Positions 1 to 11,700 of a stretch of DNA of 37,799 bases are shown one piece after another. The DNA lies in assembly GCA_008931825.1 (NCBI GenBank), contig QXVZ01009652.1, positions 1-37,799 of the forward strand. The letters run 5' to 3'. The position numbers were made by a program, and so were the translations under genes. This DNA is from Phallusia fumigata (taxonomy: Eukaryota > Chordata > Ascidiacea > Phlebobranchia > Ascidiidae). Numbering within the stretch: the first letter of the stretch is position 1; each line of letters starts with the position of its first letter. The notes below the pieces were generated by a model. The model was given only the letters and a program-made list of their open reading frames with translations. It did no database searches and was not told the DNA's origin.

Positions 1-3000
1 CGCAGTCGTAACCGCCTAAAAACAAAAAAAAATAACAGTAAACAATTCGAGGGGTTAAGTGTAGAAGCTGATTTGAAAAGATTAACAGTTTCTGCTGGTA
101 ATATTTGTAATGAGATGCATGGAAAACAGAGGCAGAAAAACATTGCGTTTACCCGTAGCAACGACGTGTTGAGCAGTGGGGTGGAACGATGCTGTGTACA
201 CGTATGCGGGGTGTGGAAGGGTGTGCGTTGATTTGCTCTTATCCTTGAGATCCCACACTCTGTAAGGCACAAAAGGAGAGTTATTATTTTTTTTCTAAAC
301 GTCGCAATGTAGAAACACACAGTGGTATTAAAACGCGAAAAAACAATATCCACCAAATGACGTATAACTACGCTATTAGAAAACAAACGAGCAAGTATAC
401 TTTGGAAAACATTAGGTTATGACAAATATTGCTTTCTCAAACATATTCTAATGTGTTCTATGAAAGGAACATATAAAAGAATTCAGTTGAATGTCTTACT
501 GGGCTGTGCCGTCAGCGGATGCAGATACAACCCTGTCGTCGTTGTTTGACCACTGGATGTCGTAAACGAGCTGCTGGTGGTTGTTAAGGCAACCCATCTC
601 AGCACCACCCGGTATGCCGTACACTGAAAGTTTGCAACAACCTTAGTCAAGTATTTACCCAATGATCAAGGTTTGAGACTTTGTTGGTGAGGTATTGTTT
701 TTTTTTTTCAACATTTGGTGACGACGCGCTATTTATGTCCTCTTGACGTGTTATCTTACTGATCACGTTGCAACGGAAGTTAAGCGCTTCCATGATTCAT
801 ATTAACAGATACAAACAGGTACATGAAACAGTCAATCACTTTGCACACGAAAGGACAATTCGTGTTAAATTGGATGTTCGTCTAATTGACACGCGCAAAG
901 AAACATGACAACAAGGCTTACGTAGAATCGGATAGGAGTTTTCGTGTTTGCAAGCCACCGCAAGTCTTGTTCCGCTGTTGGAGAAACGAATCGAGAAAGC
1001 ACCTTCTGATCCGGACCACAAGCGTAACGCCACGGCGTTCGGAATTTTACAAGTCTGAGCGGAAACATATATTTAGAAAATATTGGTTTTTTTCCGAGGC
1101 GTCATGAACCAACATAAATCGGTTTTAAAACAAAGAATGCCCGTTTGGGAACGGAATTTTTTAGAAAAGCAGACTAACGTTTGAGAAGTCTCAAATTTTT
1201 GTTAAAAACTTTTTTCCTAACAACGATTAATAAAATGTAGGTTNAAACAGTTAGATGAAACTGTCAATCACTTTGCACACGAAAGGACCATTCGTGTTAA
1301 ATTGGATGTTCGTCTAATTGATACGCGCACAGAAACATGACAACAAGGCTTACGTAGAATCGGATAGGAGTTTTCGTGTTTGCAAGCCACCGCAAGTCTT
1401 GTTCCGCTGTTGGAGAAACGAATCGAGAAAGCACCTTCTGATCCGGACCACAAGCGTAACGCCACGGCGTTCGGAATTTTACAAGTCTGAGCGGAAACAT
1501 ATATTTAGAAAATATTGGTTTTTTTCCGAGGCGTCATGAACCAACATAAATCGGTTTTAAAACAAAGAATGCCCGTTTGGGAACGGAATTTTTTAGAAAA
1601 GCAGACTAACGTTTGAGAAGTCTCAAATTTTTGTTAAAAACTTTTTTCCTAACAACGATTAATAAAATGTTGGTTCCAAACGTTCCGCGCTTACAAAGTG
1701 GCCAAATTCAGTTTTTCGGACCACGAAAGGTCAAATTTGGTTACCTTTGAGGAAATATTACAACGCAAACCTGTCCCGGGAGTCGACTCCACTTCGGTTT
1801 TTGTTCCTGATCGATGGCGCTTTTCGTTCCATCCGCGAATTGAAGCGAGCTGTGAAGTTGTTTGAACGTTTGGTTTCCAACTTCGGGTTGTGTGGCGAAC
1901 ATAGAGCGAGAGGTCGGGTCCATCTAAATATTTTTCAAATTCTAGGTGATAAGTTCAGCAGGCAACATAAATAACTTCACAAGTATTTCAGGTGACACAA
2001 TTTCATGCATGGGGCAAAAATTGGAAATACTGCAGGTACTAAGCCGACCAGTGGTACCATGGAGCTGCAGTATCACAAAGCACCCATATTTTCAGAGTTA
2101 AAAACCCTACATAGTATTACAAGGAAAAATAGCAGCTACATGCAAACAGACATGATGTAATAACCTTGTCGGGCCTGTTGAGCGCTTTTAGGGTGACGTA
2201 CAACGTGGAGGGGTACTCCCTCCTGGGGACGTCCCTCCACCAGAAGTAGGCAAGTTCGGATTGGGCTTGTTGTTCGTTGACGTGCATAGTTTGGAGACGC
2301 GGTGGATGGAAAAGCTGAAGGCGGACTCTGCGACCGGTGTTGGGTTGGCCGGTTGATCCAACAAGCTAAAAATAAAGACGGGTACTCAGTATGGAGGAAA
2401 TTTGTTTTGCTCCAATGGCAAGACCAGGAGGACAGTCTAATTACATCGAAAAGGGCATTTTGAATCATACGAGTACTAAACAAGTAAAATTATAACAACA
2501 AAGATATTCTTTTCTCCAGTTAAAAATACACTGGCCCACAGTCTTTGAAAGCTTTGAGGTTTTTTGAGCCAGTATATTTTTTGAGTTATATTGAGTTAAG
2601 AACGGATCCGTGTGTAGCGCTAGAGAATTTAGCAAAAATGGTTATATCTGTGAACTGTAAATACAGCCAAGGGCGCAGTCGGAGTGTATGTAGGTCAGTC
2701 AAAACGATTAGGTGCGAACTTGGGAAATTCCAATTTAAAACAAAATCTAAAAAACCAATTTAAAGGGCGGTTTTTCGACGTAACAATTACTTTCCCATTC
2801 CAACCGACTGACGTGTCACTGACCTTCAGGAAAGCCCAAGCCACATTGTGCCAGCCTTTATCAACGTCATCCTTGCCCTTTCGCACGTTGTTCGCTTTCG
2901 TCACACTGACAAAGTCACGGATCTAAACAGAAAACAACACGTGTCAAATACGTCAAGCGATCACTTCCTGATTGGATGCGAATCGCTTCCGGTATGGCTT

Positions 3001-6000
3001 GAAGCAAATTGAAATTTTGGTGAGAGGCAGTTAGAATCACTCAAATAAGCAGAGTAACATTCTATGTTGTCGCGAAACGAAAATGGGTTCGAACATGCTT
3101 TGATAATTGACAATGTCTGTGGCTACTATGTTGCCTGTAAATTATCACCTGTAAGTAACTTGGAATATCTAGCACTTACCACGAAAAACACCATGGGACT
3201 TGGCTTGACAACGCGGGGATTCACTGGAACCAACGAAGCTGCGTCATCATTTTGCCGCTGTCCTTCCTCCTCTTGACGTATCAGTGAGGTAATCAGACTG
3301 TCGAAGCTCTCATTGAAGATAAGCGTTTCCTCCCACCTGGGAAGGATGCTCTGGTGGGATCGGAAGTCGAACGGTTGTGTCATGATCGGGAGCACGTGCG
3401 TGATTGCGTCACTCTCATAGTATGACGTCACGCTGCGGGAACTGTAAGACGCCAACAATGTAAGATGAGCGACCACTTATAAGTTTTTCAAATGCCGGTG
3501 TCATGTTTCCGATTCCCGGGAAATCTTGCCCAGCGACTAAATCGGGATTTTGTTGATGATAGATATTTGTCATTACTTGAAAATACCTCTTTGAATGGAG
3601 CTAATTTTATAACACATTCGTAAGGCACGATTTAAATTATTCGGTGTACTGTGTAAAGTATTAACTTGACAGGGTTTTTATTTTTTCTTAATAGGGGTTC
3701 CAAAAAAAGACTAAAGGCAGTAATACTCGAAAAAATTAAATAAAGTCGCAAACAAATTTAAATTAATAGTCAAGTCCAAAAGCTAAACAATGCTAAACTT
3801 GAATTGACTAAACCAAAGCAGTTGCGGACAACTGCCGATGCCGAACAAAAATGAATCCACACCTGTCGCTCTTCTGCAGAAACTGCCCCGTCGAACCGTC
3901 CACCAACGAGACCCTTACCACAGGGTGCGAGATGTACTTGAGACTTGCACGCAAATGATCGCTCTGGTGAACAGTGACTCCTAGGACGAGGCCATCGTCT
4001 TTCTGTTGCTGACGTGCTTTCCTGCGAGCTGTGCGGGCCCGACGAGTGCTTGTGGAGGGACCTGCCTCTATGTCTTGCTGGTCGTCTGGTACAACCGGGA
4101 TGTCTTCTGCTTGGTCTAGAGTTGCGGGTTGTTCGTCTGGCACAGATGTCTGATCTTCAGGGAGTTCTGGGACTGGACGGCGTGCCTTGGGGACTGTTGG
4201 AAACGTTTATAAGACAATATTGATGGAAAATGCTATCTAGTGAATATTCAGTGCAATAATCTATTGGTAGTCGTTTATGAAATCGCCCTCTTCACACTTT
4301 TTACAAATCATGATGTTTTTAATGATACTCAATGATATATTAATACCTCGCTTCTTCTTCCTTCTTTTCTTCGTAGTAGGAACAGACACAACTTCATCAT
4401 CTTGTGTCTCCACTTGTGGTTTGGTGATGACTGGCTCTGGCAAGGTTCTAGGTTTGGGCACTGGTTGCAAAATCAGAATGGATTTTCAAACTATATTGTC
4501 AAGACCATAAACAAACAAAAGTATGCTGATATCACTGTTGGTACAGGTAGGTGCACTTCTTATGGAAGAAAAGCTAGGTTGAGTAAAATTGACAATTAAC
4601 ATGTATATGGACCTGGTTTACTGTCACTTTGTTCACCCGTATCACCATCATCATCATCAACATTATCTTCACTGATGGCAACAGGTTTAGATGTGGATGG
4701 TTCTTCATCAGATTGTACCGCATCTTCATCTCCCAGCCCTTCATCTTGGCTTTTTCCTGCTTCTTCATCCGTCACTCTACATTTAACCAATTATGTTTTA
4801 ATGCTTTTTAAAGTATATTTATGCAGCATTGTTTCTCTGTTGACCCACACAACAGTCAGGTAATTAAAAACTTACGCTATGATTTAACTCAAACAATGGA
4901 TGAGAAAGTGACAAGCTTACCCTTCTTCTGTACCACTTGGTCCAGATACTTCAGCTTGTTGCACCAGATTCGCTTGCTCATTGTGTTTCTTGCGAAACTT
5001 CGGTATTTTAAACTTTGGAAGTCTCAACTTTTTGTGACCACTAGCTCCTTTTACAGCTGCCAACTCTTCAGGTTCGGCACCACTTCCTTCTTCAGGACTA
5101 CAAAATGATACGGTATATTTAAAATAACAATTTCACCAACACTGAGATAAGATAAAACCTTGATTAGTTGTTATTGAAGCCAAAAAAAGTTATTCAAAAT
5201 GTGTTATATTTTTCATGTTGTGGTTGACAGATAGCTACTTACACAGAAAACACAATATTTGATAAAAACTGAAAACCGACTATCACATTCTGTAAAGACT
5301 TCTGCAAGATNAAAAACAATTTCACCAACACTGAAATAAGATAAAACCTTGATTAGTTGATATTAAAGCCAAAAAAAGTTATACAAAATGTGTTATACTT
5401 TTCATATTGTGGTTGACAGATAGCTACTTACACAGAAAACACACTATTTGATAGAAACTGAAAACCGTCTATCACATTCTGTAAAAAACTTTTACAAGAC
5501 ATAGCTGTTAACCTTATAGGATCCAGCTGCATGGTATCATGCTGTTCATCAGCTATTGTCCTGATAACATGAGACTCAGCTCTCCATATTGTCTGTTCAT
5601 CACTTAAATCACTCATATGAAGTGAAACGTCATTCACAGTGTCACTCGACTCATTGGCATATTTCTTTCTGCTTGTACCCGAATGCAAAATATGTGCCTT
5701 TGATCTGGAAGCACTTTTAACTGGCTGTGACCCGAATGTTTCTGGTGGGTCAACAGCTGTGCTTGGCATAGGAAAACTTCTGCTGAATGTTGTTTCAGGA
5801 CCACTGTTAAGAGCTTTTGATATGCCTGAAGTACTTGCTGCCGACTGCTTGTATGATCTGCCTAGCTCATGCACTGTTATGTCACTTGACCACTTAACTT
5901 TTCTTCTTGGTACTAGTTTACTGAACACCCTTTTTTGAACACTGTGTAACACAAAAAAAATATCTGGTATAGGTCACAATCAGTTCAATTTTAGTACAAA

Positions 6001-6986
6001 CACCTACAACATTCTGGTGTAACTTTCCATAGAAGGCAAAATAATTATTAATTTTACCCAGTAGTTTCTTCGGTGTCATGTGTTTTGTTTTTATCTTTGT
6101 CAATATCATCCTCAGATAGTTCATCTACTGCAAATTTATTTTCATCTCCTTTTTGTTCATCGTCACCGTTGAATGTATTGTTCTCTATTAAGGGGTCATC
6201 TTTTGTCAAACTCCTTTCTAAATCTTCCACCTTCCAAAACACAGAACAATTTATAAAGATGTAATATAGTTTAGATGGGTTGGGTTTTATTTAGATGGGA
6301 ACTAGCATACTTGTGTGGTTGGTTATGAGCCAGTGTATATATATGCACATATATATATACCAAACCAACTAAAATAACCGACATTCAAATCACTGGACAC
6401 TTGACTTTACCCCAAGCTTTACATGTGTTCATGCTTTTTTATAACTTTCAATACAGTTTACACATATGATCAAGAGAAGCTTACATTGGACAGGATTTTA
6501 CCAGCACAAAATGTATAGTACCACTGAACTTAAGATTACTGTAAAAATTAAACAGATAACTTATTCTTCTAAACAATAATAAGGCTTAAAAAAATAATAA
6601 AAAATAATAACTTACCACTTTTTCTGGAGTGTCTGCCAGTGGTGGGTGTCTAAATGTAAACACATTCAATACATTGTAATAAATCATATTTATATAATCA
6701 GCATAAGTATACCAGTATCTACTGTTTAATGTTCAATTGAGTTAATACGTAACCTACTTGTCTTTTGATCGGAATCCTGGAAAATGACTAAAGATTCCAC
6801 GCTTTGCTTCTACAACTGAATTTTCTAGAAATAAGTAGGTAGAATAAAGAACTTTATGTTAATGGAGTCCTAGACTTTTAAACAATTTAAAAAATAACTT
6901 TAAAGGAATATATTTTTACATCATATATTACCACATTTGTTTCCCAAGCTAAATTTGATAAATGCAATCTATCTACCTGATGGCAT
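1..6986 (-). CDS. AHI1: AHI1/jouberin homologue, 3'-partial (cut by window start)
   Basis: Homologue of jouberin, the WD40 protein of the ciliary transition zone linked to Joubert syndrome in man. I read these exons, 5' to 3': 6986-6977, 6824-6758, 6649-6616, 6230-6058, 5941-5513, 5097-4921, 4776-4613, 4460-4347, 4193-3863, 3441-3180, 2922-2824, 2365-2165, 1923-1771, 1486-1354 (duplicated at 1054-922), 623-500, 259-153 and 15-1. All have GT/AG ends and every junction keeps phase, giving about 864 codons. Conserved jouberin segments appear in order: LVLGVTVHQSDHL, VLPIMTQPFDF, WAFLK, EYPSTLYVT, SRLPGQTCKIPN, DGTAQVWDLK and LPHPAYVYTASFHP. The N-terminal half is acidic and Lys-rich with little conservation, as in other AHI1 proteins. 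The remaining WD repeats and the SH3 domain would lie to the left of the window. The chosen start, ATGCCATCAG before a GT donor, is supported by phase only; no 5' UTR exon is proven. Confidence 0.93.
813..1243. repeat. Direct repeat copy 1 (contig overlap) holding an AHI1 exon
   Basis: This 431-bp block is repeated at 1245-1675 with about seven substitutions. It ends exactly at the single N at 1244. It contains a complete AHI1 WD40 exon (1054-922) identical in sequence to the second copy. It is probably an unmerged allelic contig end, not a genomic duplication. Confidence 0.9.
1244..1244. other. Single-N contig junction
   Basis: One ambiguous base separates two near-identical 431-bp blocks. 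It is interpreted as an assembly join. Confidence 0.85.
1245..1675. repeat. Direct repeat copy 2 (contig overlap) holding an AHI1 exon
   Basis: This is the partner of 813-1243. It starts on the base after the N at 1244 and ends where copy 1 meets that N. It contains the AHI1 exon at 1486-1354. The exact end-to-end match around the N is the signature of two overlapping contig ends joined without merging. Confidence 0.9.
1771..4193 (-). other. AHI1: AHI1 conserved pre-WD40 region
   Basis: Exons 4193-3863, 3441-3180, 2922-2824, 2365-2165 and 1923-1771 encode about residues 390-738. From about residue 455 this region matches human jouberin closely, for example SHPVVRVSLVDGSTGQ, SYYESDAITHVLPIMTQPF and RWEETLIFNESF. 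It is the most informative part for orthology because no other WD40 family carries it. It ends with KWSRLPGQ, which leads directly into the WD40 propeller. Confidence 0.9.
5121..5310. repeat. Direct repeat copy 1, intronic contig overlap
   Basis: About 190 bp, repeated at 5312-5501 with about 13 substitutions and a small indel (about 7%). It ends at the N at 5311. Both copies lie within the AHI1 intron between exons 5941-5513 and 5097-4921, so the protein is unaffected. Confidence 0.88.
5311..5311. other. Single-N contig junction
   Basis: A single ambiguous base between two diverged copies of the same intron segment; probably an unmerged pair of haplotype ends. Confidence 0.85.
5312..5501. 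repeat. Direct repeat copy 2, intronic contig overlap
   Basis: Partner of 5121-5310, beginning immediately after the N. The end-to-end arrangement is the same as at 1244, with a higher divergence. Confidence 0.88.
6334..6360. repeat. TA microsatellite, palindromic
   Basis: An alternating TA run, a central GCAC/CA, then another TA run in an AHI1 intron. It can fold back on itself. No function is implied. Confidence 0.6.
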
Positions 6987-7780
6987 GTTGCATCAATGTT
7001 TTAAAAACTCATGAATATTGAACAACAGGAGACATCATTGAGTTGCTTTTGAGTTTGATTTATTTTGGACACAAAAATACAGTTTTAGACATACAGATTC
7101 ACTGTTTAGTCAGGAACACCATACACAACTGGTTAACTGCCTATCAGAGCTAACCTAACTACAAAAACAGAAATACTCAAATAAGACAATAATAACAAGA
7201 AATAATCTTGATTTATATCATTGATTAACAATATGTTTTGACATTTGCAAAACACCTTTTTTAGTTTTTCATTAGATTTTGATCTTTACTGTGTTGTAAA
7301 ACATAGTCCTCAAAATATAAATCTACCCTCATTTCTTACTACCCTAAATGCCCTTTTTGTTAACGCACAACGTCCTTAACAACAAAAATCTTTAAAGTCA
7401 GTAATGCTAACAATAGGGTATAAGATTTAAATGCACACACAAAACGCCCCTTGGCAATTCACAAAAAGCAGCCAAAATTACGTCGTTCTCATGAAAACCA
7501 ACACCTAAAACCACGAACCTTGGACGTTACACTTCCACAATATGAAACAAGCATTTTTTACAATTCAATTGGCAACCGCATTATTTTGATTTGCGCTTGT
7601 ATATAAACCTAGAAGTCTAGCGCCCTCTACAACAAAAACTTCCAATAATTTAGTACTGGTAAATCTTTTTTAAAAATGTTTTGGTTTGTTGGAAGTCGTC
7701 GTTAGTAATATTTAAGAATTTGCACCGGATTATCTCAAAGTTAACAGTTTGTTTTTTCCAAACTGTACGCAAATACTTAC

Positions 7781-7840
7781 ATGCTGCATTTCACGTTTAA
7801 ATATTTGGAACTGTGCGTATGTGGATAAAGTTAAGTAAAT
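7781..7840 (-). promoter_or_regulatory. Possible AHI1 5' non-coding exon end and promoter area
   Basis: On the minus strand a consensus donor GTAAGT begins at 7780, preceded by sequence holding a short ATG. A donor here, about 800 bp upstream of the proposed AHI1 start, would fit a 5' UTR exon. No TATA box or matching acceptor is clear. The rest of 6987-8359 shows only AT-rich intergenic sequence and the 3' UTR of the collagen gene. Confidence 0.25.
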
Positions 7841-8036
7841 CGGCGGGAAAAATTTGGGAATTTTCGCGACCGCTGTAGGTGTGGACTGGAGCCAAGTGAA
7901 TGATTCACGTAAGTCGCAAGTGGCACTTATAATTAAATTTTACTCTAGAACTCTAATCCATGGTTTTTTTCTACTCCTTAGTATTGTTTGTCTTGATTGT
8001 CCCATGTACAAAAACATGTTGTTTGCATTGTTAAAC

Positions 8037-8042
8037 TTTATT
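8037..8042 (-). terminator. Candidate poly(A) signal of the collagen gene
   Basis: AATAAA on the minus strand, about 320 nt downstream of the collagen stop codon at 8362-8360. It is the only well-placed hexamer I noticed before the AHI1 promoter area. Confidence 0.4.
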
Positions 8043-8359
8043 TTGCACAAAATAATAAATCTCAACATAAAACAACAATGATAAATTTTAAAAGCAACAA
8101 ATTACTGGAAATGTTACCTGAATGTTTAAATACTACTGTAAAACGTCTGATTCACAAATAATTACTAAATATTGTAGTTCAAGCACATGGCAAACAAATT
8201 AAAAACCAAATGTATCATCATGGTCACCCTTCTTCAAAGCTGTCTCAGCCATTTGTGAATGACTGAAATGTCACTTTCCTAATTTTTCATTTAGGTTTGT
8301 GTTTTTGAAGTTATGCATTTGAGGTGCTAACTGTCATAAATAGAAAAATCTGGCGCTGA

Positions 8360-8711
8360 TCATGTATTCTGATTTGCTCCATTTCCAGAAGGGCCTTCTC
8401 CAGAATTTCCTTCACTGAGTAGAAGGCTCCTAGGTCCAACTTCATTGTTGCTTGGGGAGGGTGGGGGTGGTGGTTGCGATATCGAACCTATTCTGTAAAC
8501 CACTTCTGCACCATCTTCCAAATAAGGATCTTCACCATTTGGATTATTGCCAGCTCCAGGTCTTGGTTGGCCAGATATCTCTTCTGGTGAGGGCTGATTC
8601 CTTGGCTTGCAGAAGTGGTTGCATTCACTCAAGGTTAAAAAGTTGTTTGCCTTTGGCAAACATCCTCCAAAAATAAATTGCTGGCAAACTGATGCAGTCC
8701 TGTTGTGAAAC
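8360..8711 (-). other. Last exon: end of Kunitz 3, Pro/Glu/Gly-rich tail and stop
   Basis: It completes Kunitz 3 (CQQFIFGGC and CNHFC). A tail of about 80 residues follows, low in hydrophobics and rich in Pro, Gly, Asn and Glu, with a PPPPP run, ending ...NQNT before TGA at 8362-8360. There is no transmembrane segment, so the protein should be fully secreted. Confidence 0.9.
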
Positions 8712-11700
8712 CTGTCAGAAACAATACAATTATAATTATTGCATTGTATATATTTTTTTGTAATTGGCAGTTCACACTGTGATTTTAAGCTGTGTGCTGG
8801 GCCAACCAACTAAAGGATGGTACAAAAGTATTTGTGCAGAAAGACTTATGCTTACCATCTTGGCATGAATGCTCTACATAGTCCTGTATATGGAGCTTGA
8901 TGGCAAACCTCTCTTCTTGACAGACCATCCCGATTTGCTATAGATGGACCAGTAGCAGAGGATCCACCAAAAGTGTATTGACGGGAGTCAAGGTCATCAT
9001 CTGAAAACAGCAACCAAAGGTCATACAAAAACCGCATGTAAAAATTGTTCTATATTCATAAAAAATGTATGATTACATTATTAGTGGTTATGTTGTTATG
9101 TGTGATACTTAATTAAAAACTTTGGTTTGTAATACCTTCAGTGCTATCACTAATAAGTTCAGTAGATTCTGCATCTTCTTTGATGTTTGTAAATCTTGCC
9201 ACTGTGACTTCGTTGACCTTGTCCACGACCAAATTGTACTTGCCTAGCACCCAGCTGTAGGCGGTAACGTTGTACAACTTGGAAAACTCAACCTCAACTT
9301 GAAATGTCACTTCCGTTTGCGCACCTACAGAACCAGAGCAGTGTTGTTACACTTTCAGTTATAAAAGCGTTACCGAAAAATAGGACAAAACCTACCGCAT
9401 GATTTCTCGCATTCCCACTTTCGCTTGTAGCTGTTCGAGTTGCCTCCGCATCCCTTGTACGGGAAGCGCTCGCATTGTCCACTAACTGGATGGTACCGGT
9501 AACGAGATCCTGCCGGTTGACTGCATGGGTAGCCCATGTCTATCGGAAATGAGCATTCGTCGAAGACTTTTGGTGCTACGAAATAACGCAACGTTATTTT
9601 TTACGTTGCGGTGTACGATAAAATCCAGCGATTGATGCGTTAGCGTTAAATAATGATGTGACAACGTCAAGGCAACCTGGATCTGCCTGGCACTAACAAG
9701 CGGGTACTTCTCAAACGTATGATTCATTTACTTCGCGTAAACCTCTGCGCGGGTCAATGTGAATGTACGAAGTGCAGATAGGAGCCATTGCTCAACAAGG
9801 CGTTTTAATTATAGCTTACCACATGAGTTCATGCAGTCTTCCACCGTGGCGTGGCCGTAACAACCATGGCTTATGGCAACACAAGTTCTTGATGCGGAAT
9901 CGTACTTAAACCTGCAAGAACACTCCTGTTAGGGATAAATGTAAAACCGTTTGCGGTTTAGTAGTTTCTACTTGTTTACACTAAACAAGGTAACATCCAC
10001 ATTGCTTGTGGCAGTAAACGCTGCCAAAAAACAGGCATTTAGGTACGTACTTTACAGTTTCCACTTGACACGGATAATTGATTGGTGACGTTGTGCAACG
10101 ATCAGAGGCTACTTCAGTNACCTAGACGTTGCATCATCGACAGTAGCAAACACCATTTCTTCTATTTTCTTGAAAATTTTTGCATGTGTAATTTCTCAGT
10201 ATTGTACATAACGGAAAGCTATACGTTGAAAGCAAGTATGCAAATGAGTCATCTGGAATCGTTTGGCGTTTCAAATCAAATTTAAAGCCACTAAAGTTCA
10301 AAGCAGTGTTTTGCAGTTCTGGTATTTGACCACCAACTTTGTTACATGGAAATTTAAGGCGGATTGTGCGTCAAAGGACATCATGTACGTTCAATTGTCG
10401 CGTACAAAGCATATTTTATTGAAAAGTCACACAATCGTTGAATAGATTTGCTCAGATTTTTGCCTTGAATTCGGCAATTTTTTATTCCCAGGAATGCCTG
10501 TTTTGTCGCCAGTCTATTCTCGGCGTCTAGGTGACGCAGTTATAGCTGTAAGCGCGTGAATCAGGACAGAAATAATTTGTGTTACAACGGCCTGTGTCGT
10601 ACAGTGCTATCGCCTGCGGGTACATTTGGTTCAACCTCGGAATGAACGTCACAACTTAGCACTATGCTCGCCTATGACTCCCTATGTTAAGCCCTTTTTC
10701 AGAAAAAAAAATCGGGCGTCCGAATCTGGTTATAGCATAGTTGTGGTAAAGTTGTTTTTTTTTTGTAATTATCACCGCGATTTTGTGGCTAACCAACAAC
10801 GTGGCGCACCGGACAAAAAATATCTGTCTTTAATCGACGTGTGTTGCGTAATAGAGAATTTTTAATTTCGTAGCGCTTGAAAATCAATATGCTTTGTCAT
10901 GTTATCAGTAACCTCACATCCATTGGCGGAGGAAATTTTTTTGGCTTGTATAATTACAAATAGTGACAAAACGTTGTTGATAAATTGTCTATTTGCGCAA
11001 CAAAAAGTACACACGATAAAACAAACTTAAAACAAAAAGAACAAAACACATGTCAGCATTGCTTCACAATAAAATGTTGTCAACTTGGCAATCAGCAGTG
11101 AAATAAGCGATGTCCGACTCAATGTTTAACTGTTGCATGACAAACACGGCTGGTAACACGGTTTGACGTAATTGCACCAAAGCTTAACTAAGTTGACATT
11201 GATTTAAATTTCAGGCGAATAGACCTTGTATGGTAGAAATCCCACCGCTGTTTACAAGATAGACAATTCGGGTGCTCAGACATTTGTAATTGATCGCAAC
11301 AACAACGGTTTTATAAAAGCGTAATTCTCCTGGCATAAAACGATCCATTATGTCCAGTGGTTTCTTCAGTTGCAAATCAGTCTGATGTTATTGACCTGCT
11401 TTAGGTGGTGGGTGTTTCTCATCGATGATTTGTGTCGGATTTCGGTTAATTCAGGTTTCCTTGTCGAGTTCGTTCAGCCAATCCGTTGTCGAGGTTGTAC
11501 ACATGCTGACGGTTGGGACCTGTCACATTTGCACAGAATAATGGCCAAACCACTGTAGCCTTACCCTTCTCTATGCCGATAGCAACAACATAACCTATGT
11601 GTAAGTGGGGTATTACTACGTGACACACATTTGTTGGGCGGAAATTTTCCGTTTCCCAAAGTAAAGTTGGAGCCATGGTCCCATTAAAGTTTTCTTTTCG

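Larger units (their letters stand above)
1..1486 (-). other. AHI1: AHI1 WD40 repeats, first part
   Basis: Exon 1486-1354 (or its copy 1054-922), then 623-500, 259-153 and 15-1. They encode the first WD40 blades: FSIRFSNSGTRLAVACKHE, the conserved HQQLVYDIQWSNNDDRVVSA followed by SADGTA, and VYTASFHPTAQHVVATGGYD. Codons split across introns rejoin correctly: C+TG gives Leu, CA+A gives Gln, and G+GC gives Gly. The final 15 bases of the window encode GGYDC, the start of the next blade. Confidence 0.92.
4347..6986 (-). other. AHI1: AHI1 N-terminal acidic/basic low-complexity exons
   Basis: Eight exons, including a 34-nt microexon (6649-6616), encode roughly residues 1-390. The sequence is rich in Glu, Asp, Ser and Lys: an Asp run near 4640-4650, a basic KKRRKKKR-type run near 4350-4380, and the KLRLPKFKIPKFRKKH segment in exon 5097-4921. 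Jouberin N-termini are poorly conserved and carry coiled-coil and charged stretches, so exon assignment here rests on open frame, splice sites and phase rather than on alignment. The basic run could be a nuclear or nucleolar targeting signal (inference). Confidence 0.75.

Noticed and set aside
836-1539. Several overlapping open frames in both strands, repeated twice
   Set aside because: They are shadow frames of one AHI1 exon present in two contig-end copies.
813-1675. A true exon duplication adding a WD repeat
   Set aside because: 133-nt exon length breaks the frame, the copies abut exactly at an N, and the exon sequence is identical.
3075-3100. GGTTCGAA resembling a tRNA T-arm
   Set aside because: No acceptor stem, D-arm or anticodon arm fits around it, and it lies in an intron next to an AHI1 exon.
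7854-8081. 75-codon plus-strand open frame
   Set aside because: It is AT-rich with no domain, and overlaps the likely 3' end of the collagen transcript on the other strand.
11446-11676. Minus-strand ATG open frame with a phase-1 GTAAGG donor
   Set aside because: It could splice to the Kunitz exon by phase, but it has no signal peptide, no domain and no good acceptor.
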